The notes beneath the pieces were generated by a model that did no database searches, had not been told where the DNA came from, and worked only from the letters and a program-made list of their open reading frames with translations. Positions 1-12,420 of a stretch of DNA of 64,000 nucleotides are shown piece after piece. Origin of the DNA: Icerya purchasi (lineage: Eukaryota > Arthropoda > Insecta > Hemiptera > Monophlebidae); the NCBI GenBank assembly GCA_039619475.1, contig CM077116.1, positions 62,001-126,000 on the forward strand, read 5' to 3'. Made by a program: the position numbers and the translations under genes. How positions within the stretch are numbered: the stretch's first letter is position 1; every line of letters begins with the position of its first letter.

Positions 1-780
1 AATAGATACATTACTATACCATTCGGTTAGATAAATAAACTCTTATGGATTATAAATGTGGACTCATACATTTACATTACCAAATTTGATTTTGAAATAC
101 AACAAATTGCAACTTTCTTTTAAACATCTTTACTTTCAATATAGTTTTCATTTTTGAGCAATAAAGGTTGTCTAGTCCCCCCCTCCCACGAACACTGAAA
201 TATTAAAAAAAAAAGGAAGTACTTAATAAAAAAGAATAAATTATTTCGGGGCTGTACAAGAAACTAGTTGAACGTTGTTTTAAAGTAGTAAAAACTATTC
301 TACACTTAATTATTTAAAATGAGCGTGAAATTTTTAAGCAATACTAACGTAAAAATAAACAAATAGGAAGAAATAATTTTTTTTTCTTTCGTTTACACTG
401 GTATAAGGAAAACAAATTTATTATTCATTTAAACTGTAATAGTCGGTTGCCAAGCCGTTTTATCTTTTCATTTGTAATTTTATGAAAACAAATAAACGAA
501 ACTCTAAAACATATTTAACCGAAAAATGGTCTAGTTTTGTTTTCCTTTTTTTTTTTAGGTTTACACAAAGAAGCAAAACCATACCGACTAAAGGGAAATG
601 AATCTAAATTTTAACACCATCATTAAAGAAAGCCATAATAGGAATAACAATATGATGAAAGCGAAACAATAAAAAACAAGTTCAGTCAAGCATGATGTTT
701 CATGCGCTGAGGATTGCGTATGTGAAGTTAAGCATAACTATAATTTACATTTACATAATAATAACGTCAAAACAAAGAAA
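1..780. other. AT-rich non-coding DNA
   Basis: No open frame with recognisable protein character and no RNA gene is visible. The stretch consists of A and T runs with little structure and leads into the tandem repeat that follows. Confidence 0.6.
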
Positions 781-825
781 TTAGATTTTTCGCGATGCAA
801 AGAGGAAAAGACACATCATTTTATA

Positions 826-1850
826 TGCTTTTTTGAACTTTTCATCAACTCCGAAAGTTTCATTAAGGAAATGGAATACAATTTTGTTCCCGACAAAAAG
901 TATTTTTTTCCATCAACATAACACATGCCCGAAAAAAAAAAATATTTTTTTAAAAAATTTTGGGTTCAAATTCAAAGTTGAAATCCCGGATGCTACAAAC
1001 TAGAGAAATATACGAGGATGTGCATATTTTTAACCTTATTTAAAATTTTCACCTATTATACTGATAGCGCTAGACACGTAATTTTTTGCCCCTTTTTGAA
1101 CTTTCCAGCAATTTCAAAAGTTTGGTTATAGAAATGAAATCCAATTTCGTTCTTGACAAATAGTGATCATTGCACCAATATATCACAGGCCCGGGAAAAA
1201 AAATATTTTTTTCAAAAATTTCCAGCTTTCGGCGTCTCAAGGGCTTAATTTCAGGATTAGAAACCCGCATGTTCAGAAATAAAAAAGTATACGGAGATGT
1301 TCATGTTTTTAATCTTGTTCAAAATTTTTAATTATAATACTGGCGCAGCAACGGGGGGGCTGCTATAGGTAAATTTTTGCGCTTTTTTGAACTTTTTGCC
1401 AACTCCGAAAGTTTCGCTAAGGAAATGAAGCACGGTTTTGTTCTCAACAAGGTTCAACGATATATCTTCACATGTCCGGAAAAAGAAATATTTTTTTCGA
1501 AAATTCCCGAGGGTCTAATTTTAAAGTTGGAAAGCCGGATATTCGAAACTAAAGAAATATACAGGAATGCTCATATTTTTAATCTTGTTCAAAATTGTTA
1601 TCTATAATACTCACGTCGCAAGGCGGGACCTGCGCTTTAGTTTACACGCTTTTTTAACTTTTCGTAAACTTTGAAAGTTTCGTTAAAGAAATGAAATACG
1701 GCTTCGTTCTCGATAAATAGCGATCTTTCCAACCATATATCACATGCCCGGAAAAAAAATATTCTTTTCAAAACTTTCAAGCTTTCGGCGCCCCGAAGGA
1801 CTAAATATAAAGTTGTAATCTCAGCTATAAGTTTTCCTATAAAATGGTCC
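826..1850. repeat. Four-copy diverged tandem repeat, ~265-290 bp unit
   Basis: The same landmarks recur in order four times: a CTTTTTTGAACTTTT-like segment (near 828, 1091, 1381 and 1650), then GAAAGTTTCGTTAAGGAAATG-like sequence, then a CATGCCCGGAAAAAAA-like run with ATATTTTTTTC, then a TCATATTTTTAATCTTGTTC-like segment. Unit starts are spaced about 263, 291 and 266 bp. The last unit is truncated near 1800-1850. Copies are visibly diverged, so the array is old. Short open frames inside it occur at different phases and are not conserved as protein, so I read it as satellite-like non-coding DNA. Confidence 0.8.
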
Positions 1851-2829
1851 TTTGTGCATAAGTTTGAGATAGGTTTTGGTTTTCTCTACTTTGAGCTATT
1901 GTGTACGTGAACACCTCGCCTCCAGTTATTAGTTTTTCTATAATACTTACAGAAGAATAAATTTTTCAATTGACTGTGCCATTTTCCAAAAAGAAAAAAG
2001 GAAAAGAAATTTACGGTTTATGTGTAAATTATTTCAAAACACGAACAGAAAACCGTTACATAACAATCCGAATAAATAACTATAATGAGAAATATGCTAT
2101 TTGGTTATATCGTGGTCTTGCTGCGAAATACGATAGTACGAGCTTTTTCAAGTTAAATAATACATTTCTAGTTATTGTTACTTATTCTGTTCCTTATAAA
2201 ATTTATTATATATACAGCAATGAGTAATCATATTAATTATTGTAACTTAATACGTTACATATTTCATAACGCACTCTTGTAACAGAAAAACGGGGCATAA
2301 TGTTTTACCCATATTACCCTTGACGTAAGAATGACGTTGTCATTGACATAAATATCTTCCAGAATCACGGTAAACGGTGAGTGTAGAAAAGATATGTTCA
2401 GTGCGAATAGTATTTATTTTGATTTACACAGCGATTTGAAATATTACACTAATTAAAATCATTTAGTTCGTTGTTGTAAAGTGTTATACGGATAATTTTA
2501 TTGTTGTTTTAGGTTTTATAAATTTGATTTAATTTCGCATAATGCAGGTATATAAAGGAATAGTGCAATGTGTATACGTAGCTTTCTATTGCGCGCGTAT
2601 TATTGCGGTATTTTTAATTGTTCGTGAAATTTATTAATACGTTGCTTGATCCGCAAGTTTAGAACAAAATTTGAACAAAGCTCAGTCCGTCACACTATAT
2701 CGATATATTAATTACAACGTAATTCATAGGCCGGCCCCCATTAGAAAAAAAGTCCCAATTTTATGTAGCGGAAAAATATCCCAAAAAGTGTCCCAATTTT
2801 ATGGTAACGTTTATAATATTTTAATTTTC
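1851..2829. other. AT-rich non-coding DNA
   Basis: Nothing recognisable on either strand. Short open frames here have no domain character. Confidence 0.5.
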
Positions 2830-3270
2830 ACCGACTTCCAAAAGAAAAAGATTATACGTTCGTCAGGGTTTTTTTTTTTTTTTTTAATATGTTTGTTTGT
2901 ACATATTCATATTTATATAGACCGATTTTACTGATTTTTTGTCCATTAGAAAGAGTACCATTCCACTCAGGTACCATGTGAGTAATTATGAAAATCGGTA
3001 AACATAAATTGAATATTCGTCAAAAACTGTGAAAAAATGTAGTCCCTTTGGATAATTTATTTTTTTATTATTTCTTATTAGTACAGCAGAGGCGGTTGAC
3101 TTAAAATGCTATCAATTTGCCAAATTATAATGGAAATGTAACTTTGTTACCGACTTCCAAAAAAAAATAGAGGTTACACGAACTTCCCATTTTATTTTTT
3201 TTGTTTTTTTCGTTTGTTCTCGCATAACTTATATTCATACGGATCGATTTAGAATTACGTTATAAATTTT
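2830..3270. repeat. Two diverged copies of an ACCGACTTCCAAAA repeat
   Basis: A segment starting ACCGACTTCC, followed by an A-rich run, a T-rich run, a CATATTCATAT/TATATTCATAC segment and ACCGATTTTA/GGATCGATTTA, occurs at 2830-2935 and again at 3149-3255. The second copy starts 319 bp after the first. Similar ACCGACTTCC sequences are, from memory, common dispersed repeats in insect genomes. I infer two old copies of one dispersed repeat. Confidence 0.55.
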
Positions 3271-3681
3271 GATCATTTTATACAAAGTATAGAAGAGAAA
3301 GAGACAGCAATGTAAGCAAGAGGGCTCAAGGGGCACAGTCCCATGCGAGACCAAAATGGCTGAGTTATCTTTCGCCTACGCTTCTTTTACCGACAACATT
3401 TTATTAATTTCTGTCGCGAGTAAATATACGCCACGTTCTCTTACTTCACTTTTTACGAATTATCAAACCTCCGTGGTATGATTACGATCCTAGTCTACCT
3501 GCCGTACTCATTACAGACAGTTAAAATAACCTAGTGTTCTCCATTACTTTTTTACAGAGAATGCAACGGAATTTTTAATATCTGCTACCAGCGGGGAATA
3601 TTATTTATACTCATTATGATATCAGTATTTTAGTTTCCGTATATTCTTTTATCACAATATATATATATATATATATATATA
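3256..3681. other. Non-coding DNA ending in a TA microsatellite
   Basis: No gene is seen. The last ~25 bases are an (AT)n run that forms the left flank of the Helitron, whose 3' terminus begins at 3682. Confidence 0.5.
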
Positions 3682-3772
3682 CTAGCTGTACCCTGCCACG
3701 CTTCGCTGTGGCACATTGTGGTTGCATGGATGAGAAATGAGGAACGAAACAAAATATACTTTTCATATAAGG

Positions 3773-6700
3773 TTAAATTTGCAATACTTGTGAGTATACA
3801 ATATTTCTTGTTTTTCCATTATCTGCGTAGATATAAAGGCTGTCTGGTTTGCCGACACGGGAACACGCAACATACAGTTGTCCATGTGAGAAGCAATCCG
3901 CATCTAAATCTAAACCACACAATTCTAAAGATTGACCTTGAGCTTTATTGATTGTGATTGCGAATGCCAATCGAATAGGGAATTGCAATCTTTTAAATTG
4001 AAATGGTGTATCGGTCAGGATCATGGGAATTCGAGGAATGAGGACATTTTCAACTTTGAAAGGCCCCGTTAAAATCGTTGCTTCCACTACGTTGTTCATC
4101 AATTTCTTAACTGCGAGTCGCGTGCCATTGCAGAGTTTTGGCTGATTAATATTCCGCAACATGATAATTGGCACACCTATTTTCAATTTTAATATGTGTG
4201 GTGGCATCCCTGGCAGATCAAGTGAGTTCAAAAATTCTGTTGGATAATTAACTACTTCATCTGCTTCCACAACGGTGTCTATCGACTTATATATAATTTC
4301 CTCACTTTGAATGCTGGATTGAATAACATTATTAAGTAGATAGACATCTTTATTCTTCGCGGCAAGGACAGCTCGTTCACTGAGCCAATCGTGATTCTGA
4401 TAATTAATCTGAATATTCAGAAATACTTTATCGATGAGTTCTTCTTTTGATGTTACTAAATTATAAAAATTATCAGGAAATGATATTTTTCTTGACGTCT
4501 CATCGACTGGCAGCTGTCCGTTTCCAATGTCCAGTAACTGTCGTGATAATACCTCGGCTGTTTGATCGTTCTGTAGCTGGACACGCATATTCATAGTCAA
4601 CTGCAATGTACATACGCATCGCAACAATGTTGAATATTTCAGGCAAGCATTTATTTCGTCCACTGGTGTTGATCGAGAAATTACAGGCAAACATGCCTAA
4701 AATCTCCTGCGAGAAATATCAATGCATTCCCAAATGGTTGAACGTTTCCACGCAAAGCTCGCAACGATCGATCAAGTGCTTCAAGCGATTTTTTATGTGC
4801 CATTGTACATTCATCCCAAACAATGAGTTTACATTTTTGTAATACTTTTCCCATACCGGATGCTTTTGAAATATTGCACGTGGGAGTCTCAATAAATTGC
4901 ATGTTCAATGGCAACTTCAGAGCTGAATGAGCAGTCCTTCCACCTGGTAACAATGTCGCAGCTATTCCAGACGAAGCGAGAGCTAAGGCTATGTCATTTT
5001 TTGATCGAACCGTTGCTAAAATCAATCTGATAAGGAATGTTTTCCCAGTTCCTCCTGGCGCATCCAAGAAGAAGGTCCCCCCGTCATTTATCATTTGCAT
5101 TATGCGATCATAAATGCTCTTCTGTTCACGCATTAATTTGGGAACGTTTGATTGGACATATGACTGGAGATCACCAGTGTTGTAACTCTGTTCACGGCGC
5201 AAATCCACATGAAATGAAGTAGTCGCAGCTCGGGTGGGTGCTGGCATTCCCAATTGACTAAGAACTTTATTTGCAATAGCTAAGCACTTGTCTTCAATAT
5301 TTATCAATGTTTCGTTGTAGATGCCTTCTGTAAATTCCATGGTCATATTGGCATTTTCTAGGCGTACTCTATGCAAAATATCCTCAGCCATATGCGATCG
5401 ATATCTTTCCCATAGCTCTATGGGAGATGAAGGGAAGCAAGCGGTCAATATAATTGCGAATAATGCACGAATTTGGTTTGGATGTGCAGTGTTGCACGCG
5501 TCATTAATACATATATCCCACTGTTGGTCGTTTTCTAATAAATTTAGAGCTTGACACGCACTGCGGAAAGTGGCATGTGTGACATCGTCAATAATTTTCA
5601 ATTGTTTGAAAGATCTAGGACCAGGCACATTTACCAACAGCATGCGAAGAAAGAAACATTCATTTTGATTAGGATGCACTGTATAAAGTCTACCAATTGT
5701 ATTTTCTCTGAAAATGCCAGGTTGACCGTCGACTGGCTCCCCTCGTCTGCATCGTGTGAATGCTTTTTTAGTTTCATTCCACGTGTAATAAGTGGGCACT
5801 TCTGAATACATCAGTGTTTTGGCGAAATCGTCTTCCTGACATAAGGTGAAGAAAGCAGTTAGAGTTGTACCAGGTGGATTAAGGGCTCTTTGTTGCACAT
5901 TTGCATCTGTGAAATAAACACGCTGTCCATTCTCTAAATGTATTGCTAAGTGAATCACAGCTGGATTGCGTTCATGCATGGGAAATGAAAAAATTCGCCA
6001 TGCAGCCTCATTACTGCTTATGTATCTTCCAGCCTGGTATTGTGAAATTTCATCGATAACTTGTACTGCATTTCTGTCACTATTTTCTGGTTGCACACCA
6101 AAAACAGCCATGTCGCTGCCTTTATTCACATACTTGCAGATGTATTTAATTGATTTGACGGAATTGCAATATTCTACGTTTATGTGCGCTTTGTATGTTT
6201 TTGACAACAGAGGTGAATATGGAACCACCCAACGGTTGTCTACATTAATAACACCATTTTGCGTGTGTATTGTTGCCAAATTCCCGCCATCTTCAGTTGA
6301 TCGTCTTCTATACCGAGGATATCCATCCTCTCCTGTTACTGTATTAGCTGCGAATGCTCGAGGATATTTCTTAGAACATTTCCCGTCTACCATGCATGGT
6401 GAATTCGGATTTAGTGTATCGCATGGTCCATGTATCATGTTTTTGATAACAACTGCATGCAAATCCTTATCTACATCGGCCCGTGGAATCTCAGCGCATA
6501 TGACATCGTCGATTTCGTCTGAAGTTATTTTATCATAGAACTAGATTAGTATATGCGCATATGGCAATCCTCTCTTTTGCCATTCCACTGAATACATCCA
6601 GCAGCGCACAGATCCAAACACTTCATGTCTCACAATGAAATCTATCAGCGACTTAAGCTTTTGTCTGAAAACACGCGCTGTGATGTCATGCCTATCCACG

Positions 6701-8256
6701 GTTGATTGCCCAGGAAGTAACAGCTCCTGTATCTCGTCCCAAGCAGGATTGCACGTGAAGGTGATAAATAAGTCTGGACGCCCATAATGACGAACATATG
6801 CCATTGCATCTTGAGCATATTCCTGCATGTGACGTGGACTGCCTATGTATGAAGACGGCAAAATAGTTAACTTTCCAACGTTGGTTGTATTACTGTCATT
6901 CACAACTGCATCTCGCAAATGAATGTATTCTTCGGAGCGGAGTTTGGTCTGATTCAAACGAAGGAATAGCAAACGTTCTGTTTCAATTTTTGCATACATA
7001 TCTACAATGTACTGGTGAAACAACTGACGGCATTTCAAAATATAATTATCCTCGTTCCTTCGAATCATTAAGCGGTATGCGTAAAAGTTCATTGCGCTGC
7101 ACTTTTTATTGATTTCTCCACCATTCATTGGATTTATCATCTTCGCATTGAAATGATATCCATCGGCACCATCCCAGAAGATAACTGGATATTGCAAAGC
7201 ATCGTAACAACGGTGAGTTTCTGCAACGTTTATCAACTGATCGTTTCTTCGATGGAGAACAATATCTCTAGGTTGGAACTGATCTCCGACTATGACAATT
7301 GCTACTTCGTCTATAGTTGGAGCATTATATCTCCGGATATGTTCTCCAGCAGGCGTTTTTTCTGCATGAATAACAATCTTGTGGGTATCTGATGGCATCA
7401 TATCAATTGCTGTTTTGAACAAACGCACCAAATTGTTCCTTTCGTGAAGGAGCTTCTGTAGTTTCGAAATGATGGATCTTCTTAGCGAGATTTGTATTCC
7501 ACAACGTGCATCGACTTCATCTCTATCATCACCGATAAAGTACATTTGAAGGAATTTATGATCAGTATCTGTGTACCGGAGTAGGGAGCCAGTTTTGTGA
7601 TATATTTGTCGTTTGATTTTAAAAGTTGGCATGAATTGAGCAGTCACAATTTCTGTACCAAATGACGTCATTTGGAAGCAAGAGTTATATTTCCTAATGT
7701 TCGAAAGGAAATGTCTCGATTCAGCGGTAGATCCAGCAAGTAGAGTTTTCAATGGCTCGGATAGTGTTTCAAGTTGAGGCAATTTGATTTTTCTGTCAGC
7801 GCAACACATCCCTTTTGTTTCATTATTAAACTTTAGAGCCTGGCAGTAGGTACAGATATGGCTCATCTGGCCAATGACAACATGCCGACTTGAACTATAA
7901 TCAACAGCTGGATTGTACCGGAATGCCAGATGATTGTATTGGAGATCCAGATCTGCTGTTCTTTGGGCACGTGTTTCAGCTATCCTCACCCTCTCGCGTT
8001 CATTCCGTTGAGAACGAACCAAATCTGTTGCTGCAGAACGCGACTGCCGTGCTCGCAATCGTGCATCGTCAAGCCTGGCTGCTCGTCTTTCTGCTGGTTC
8101 CGCGTTACGTATCTGGATGGTGCTTAATCTATTCCTCTCTCGTACAGATGCCCGCTCTTCCGTAGTCATATTCGAAAACCGTGTTCTCATTCCTTCTGCG
8201 TGGCGAGTACGACGACCCAAATTCGTTTTCCTGCGAGGCATTATTTCAGTTTTCAC
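3773..8256 (-). pseudogene. Helitron Rep/PIF1-like helicase, broken by stop and frameshift
   Basis: The encoded protein would nick and rejoin DNA at Helitron ends and unwind it for rolling-circle transposition. The N-terminal part (8256 down to 6541) has a basic start and a cysteine cluster (CTYC..CC) typical of Helitron proteins, then the HUH nuclease region. The expected His-x-His reads Tyr-Ala-His, since codon 6559-6561 is TAT. An in-frame TAG follows at 6541-6543 where the family usually has Trp. The frame then continues unbroken: the two-tyrosine motif KYICKYVNKG is intact, followed by the helicase with GGTGKT (Walker A), WDEC (Walker B) and LAGDFR. A one-base deletion near 4684-4694 shifts the frame, and the rest (4690 to 3773) carries the later helicase motifs, including NKAQGQSL and YVACSRVGKP. 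Family recognition is secure. The protein is non-functional as read. Confidence 0.93.
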
Positions 8257-9015
8257 TGGAACAGAAGGAAGGGATAAGATTATAACCTCTTATGGCTCTC
8301 ACAGCTCTAGGTTGAAAATCATGAGAGATAGGGCAATAAATGAAATAGTTAAATAATAATTATAAAAAATTAATATTTTTTCTGTCCATCTCTCATACAA
8401 AACATAACCTTTACTTACAATTTAGCGAATGGCGCAGCTCAATCACCACACAATTTAAATAGAAATATTACGGCTGCATACGGGGGCACCAACGTATTTT
8501 TCAATTGTAAATGTTAACGCATTTATTTCGTCGCGAGACTTCAATTTTCTGTTTAACATAGTGTGTAAATAAACGAATTATTCTTTATTCACTATTCAAT
8601 TTAAAAAATTCAAATATCATAAGCCAGTAATTTTTAATAAATTTTGATTTTTTCTGAAAATTTATCTCAATCACCACTTGATTACACAAAAGTACCTTAA
8701 TCAATTAAGGTGAATATTTAATTCAAATTGTATAATAATCGGAATGGGATGCAAGTGGATACGTTTTTTTTTGTTAATAAACAATGTAATTGGGAACAGG
8801 TGATGTTTCACATGTGACTGCGGTTGTCATTAGCTAGTATGGCGAGTGTTCCCCTCGCTTCAGGCAGAAAGCGCGGTTGCTGGTACATGAAAAATAGATA
8901 AAAACATTCTTTGGAGCGGGTTGTATATCGTGTCAAAATTTGAGCTCAATCAGTGCAGAACTTTTTGAGTTTATGAAGCATACACAAACCAACTTAACAT
9001 TTTTATATATATAGA
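8257..9015 (-). other. Helitron 5' untranslated region
   Basis: This is the non-coding 5' part of the Helitron, between the Rep start codon and the TC terminus. No second gene is seen. Confidence 0.7.
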
Positions 9016-10375
9016 TATATATATATACATATTTGTATATATATTTATATATGTATATTCCTTACAAGTATTTTGTTATAAATCAAAAAACATATTATTG
9101 CCATATTTCACGTCGACATTCTAATTGAAAAACTAAATTCAACTTACATTTGTACTTTTTTTGATCGATCTTTTATTAATAAAATGAAACGTAGAAACGA
9201 CCGTCTGTTTGTTTTCTCATCTTTTCACAGATTAATAATATGCTAGTAATTTTGAATTGTTTGAATTATTTCACTTGTTGTATCGTTAGTCCAGTTCCAA
9301 GTAAACATAGCAAACCTCAATAAATAAGTTTAATTAAGGAGTTTTTTCGATACCTAGAAGTTCTGAGACAGTGATAGCTGTATAAAAATACAAGCCGATC
9401 CCGTCATACAGCAATATGCAATTGCTTAGGATTACGACGTCGTAATTTAGCCTAATTGTAGAAAAAAAATAATTATCTTCGCCGCGATTAATTTTGTTTT
9501 AAAAAAGATTAGTCGTTAGAGAGTAGTAAATGAATTTAGTTCAACAGCGGCTTTATTTAATTTTTTCTTCACATTGACTTTATCCTTTCTGTTCAGCTTA
9601 TCCTGCAGGCCTTGTGATACTGCGTAAACAATAATCAGAACAATGTACACTTTTTTCTTACCCGCTTTCACATCATCCGTGCCTTAGCTAGTTCCTTAAT
9701 TTTCCTCGTTTGTTTATTGCTCCCTTGTGCAGTTTTCATTTTAATCGTTCTACACTCTTTTCCCGCTTGTTTATTTCAGATTTACTTTTCCAGAGATTTC
9801 CATTTCATCTAGCAAGGTAAACGTATTGTAATCTCGTGAACGTTCATCCCTCTTTAAACTAACAGAACCTATTACTTACGTACAATACATTCGCTTAGTT
9901 TATTTTTACACTTCTCTTCTACTTTCCATTATAATCGGCATACCCGGTTGTAATTAATTAATAAGATTATATTTAAATCAAGAGTGATAAATACAATCAT
10001 CGTTCCAGTACATTTTTCGAATTAATTAATAACGGCATCAATTTTGCGAAAAGTTTTTTTCGCAATTAAATTATAAATTTACAAAAAGTACTTTGCATTA
10101 TTATTTTCACTGAGATCATTCATTATTTACGATATTAACGAAATTAACACTCGCTTAAGTAACGCGTTTAAATATAATTCCGATGCGTTTCAGTATGTCA
10201 TGATCATGAACTCCTCCTTCCTCTTACAGCAAAATCTAACTAAAAATTACTCTGGTTTATTTTGTGAAGAATGCGGTGATCCTGAACTGAAATACGCGTT
10301 AAATAATACAACGAAGGGTAATGTTCCCAATTTCGACTCTGTCAGTCGACAATATCAGAACAGTTCTTTGTAAAG
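9016..10375. other. TA microsatellite then AT-rich non-coding DNA
   Basis: The first ~45 bases are TA-rich microsatellite, the right flank of the Helitron. The rest shows no gene-like open frame or RNA gene. Confidence 0.5.
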
Positions 10376-10379
10376 GCCA

Positions 10380-10700
10380 AGTTACATACGCTAAACATAT
10401 GTTTATGGGTCGTCAGCTAGAAGTAATATTAATAAAATCCAGCAGTTGCAGTCTAAGATCCTCTGTAGAATAGTTGGAGCTTCTTACTTCGTTGCAAATA
10501 GCACGCTGCACAACGATTTTTATATTCCACACGTTCAAGAATATCACGCTATGCAGTATGGAAAATTCTTCGAGAAGCTATTAACTAGTGATAACATCAT
10601 CGTGTCTAGAGCATGTACCACCAATATTTTCCAGGAAATCCACAGAGAAGACTCGGAAGAACACGGTATCGAGATGTACTAAATCATAGCTAACGATGGT
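10380..10700 (+). pseudogene. Jockey-group non-LTR retrotransposon, C-terminal RT remnant
   Basis: The translation around 10425-10680 contains SNINKIQQLQSKILCRIV, then a segment ending IPHVQEY. This matches the tail of jockey-group reverse transcriptases, where a string such as LQSKILR(M/R)IV followed by a conserved IPTVKEE-like motif lies after the polymerase domain. Only this tail remains. A stop lies just upstream and the frame is lost within ~100 codons. It has no 5' part, endonuclease or tail and is an old fragment. Confidence 0.7.
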
Positions 10701-10859
10701 GCATATGTCAAAGCTGTTGATTAGTAATAGTATAAGCAGGCTCTTCTCACTTGACCGAGACACGTGGTGTAGACTAGATGTATCAATGTCAATGATAATT
10801 GCAGTGGAGCTAAGTAATAATAAATAAGGGTAACCAGTGTAAGGAGTCCTCTAAAAACC

Positions 10860-12176
10860 TGCTGTACCCTAATCAATTTGGTTTCCGCACTGGATTCTCT
10901 TCGGAGGGTGCAGTACTTAATCTAGTATTTCTAAAATCAAATCCTTCATTGTTAAATGCAGGTTTACAGTTACGACAACTGTAGACGACCTCTTACGATA
11001 TTAACGGCGCATTTGACAACTGCAGATGGTCAGCGATGGTTGATATATTGAAGGAAAATAATTTTAATCCATACTTAATTAATTTAATTATTAGTTACTT
11101 CACTGATAGATTCGCGAGTCTCGAACTAGGCACCTCATTTCTCTCTAGCAAGGCTAAATGCGGCGTTCCACAAGGATCCATTTTGGGTTCCACTCTATGG
11201 AATCTACTCTACTCTGTAGTGCACTATAGAGTTGAAGGATTCTGCAACTGTTTTGATAATAAATGTCATTTAATATCATATAGATAGAAATTATTTCAAA
11301 ACATCTGGATGGAACTATAGGTGAATTTGGTTTGGAATTCTGCACTATCAAGTGCAGTTTTTCTGTGTTTGGTGACCGTGAAATTGTTAACCGGGTTTCC
11401 AGTTTTTCTTTAGTGTCTGGAAATTCAGTATTTCATAGTTACCTTTTAAAATACCTCGGAATAAGAGTGAATGAAAATCTCACTTTTATTTCTCACTATA
11501 ATAACACAAAACTCGCTAAAATTCAACCTAATGCTTGGGGGTTGGTATTTAGGGAGCAGTGCGTACTCAACAAAGGATTGATTCAGGTCTTGTGTGTGTA
11601 TGGCGTCGCTGTCTAAGTCAATAAACAAGTTTTATATCGAGTAAATAAGCAACAAAGGAAATTTTATTTTGCTTATGGCTTTTTCATATAAAACTTCTCA
11701 TACCTCGGCAGCTTGTGTGATCTGTGACGTCCTGCTAATGGATTTATATCTCATTGGTAGGGCTATGATCAATGAGAGCACAGATTAGTGGCTGATTTGA
11801 CATCTATGAAACAATTAGGCTTACTAGAAAATAACTTTCTAGAGATGAAACTATTTAGGAAGGATATAGATAAACTAATACCGGATAAGTGGCAGAGACG
11901 GTGGAATAATGACTCCACCGGTAGGAAAATATTTGAGTTCTTGCCCGATGTTTCTCTCAGAGTAAAGTTGAAAAACATGAAATAAAATTTTTTCAACACG
12001 CAGGTGTTGTCCGCAAATGGCATGTTTCAATCCTACTTATATAGGTTTGGTCTTGCCAATGCTCCCAAGTGCATATTTTGTTCATTAGACTTATTCAACG
12101 ACCTGAGACATTTTTTCTTTGATTGCCTTGCCCTTTCGGATATTCGTGATTCCTATAACTTAGAACTCTTTGTCCG
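10860..12176 (+). pseudogene. R1-group non-LTR retrotransposon, degenerate RT and zinc knuckle
   Basis: Pieces in several frames line up in RT order: NQFGFRTGFS near 10870, DINGAFDN near 11000, then GVPQGSILGSTLWN near 11160 (RT motif B region), then LKYLGIRVNENLTF near 11450 (thumb region). Near 11880 there is DKWQRRWNNDSTGRK, and near 12060 APKCIFC...HFFFDC, the cysteine-histidine knuckle at the C-terminus of R1-group proteins. The catalytic YADD segment is not visible. Frameshifts and stops are frequent, so it is dead. It ends near 12176, where sequence from another family begins. Confidence 0.75.
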
Positions 12177-12177
12177 C

Positions 12178-12420
12178 TCTTCAGGCCATCTATTCTTCTC
12201 TTCTTGATTATTCCTGTGATTTTATTATTCTCCGTATACGCTCACTTATCATACGTTCTTTCTTACCTCCATTCCATTCAAACTGATTTGCTGTGGATTC
12301 CCAGCTATCAATCATTCTCTGTTGCCTTCTCGGCGTTTTTGCCTTGGTTTCCTAAACTGTTCTTTTAATTCAAGTGATAAAGATTTTTGCGATTCCAATT
12401 ATGTGTTTTTTAAGCGTTCA
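12178..12420 (+). pseudogene. Family A (I-like) RNase H fragment
   Basis: Starting at TTCAGGCCATCT the translation reads LQAIYSSLLDYSCDFIILRIRS and on, which parallels the RNase H region of the family A elements elsewhere in the window. The DNA closely matches the copy at 31020-31090. It abuts the R1-group fragment directly and has no 3' tail. Confidence 0.6.

Larger units (their letters stand above)
3682..9015 (-). mobile_element. Complete Helitron rolling-circle transposon (~5.3 kb), coding defective
   Basis: On the minus strand the element begins TCTATATATATAAAAATG at 9015 and ends at 3682 with a GC-rich hairpin (about 3694-3713, GCCAC/GTGGC stem), a short spacer and CTAG. Helitrons characteristically start with TC, end in CTRR preceded by a hairpin, and insert between A and T without duplicating the target. 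Here the flanking bases are A (complement of 9016) and T (complement of 3681), as expected. Both flanks are TA microsatellite, so insertion was into a TA run. The single gene inside (3773-8256) has the Rep-helicase architecture but three visible lesions, so this copy cannot supply its own protein, although both ends needed for trans-mobilisation look intact. Confidence 0.93.

Noticed and set aside
3718..8356. Plus-strand ORFs across the Helitron
   Set aside because: They lie antisense to the Rep/helicase reading frame and show no protein character.
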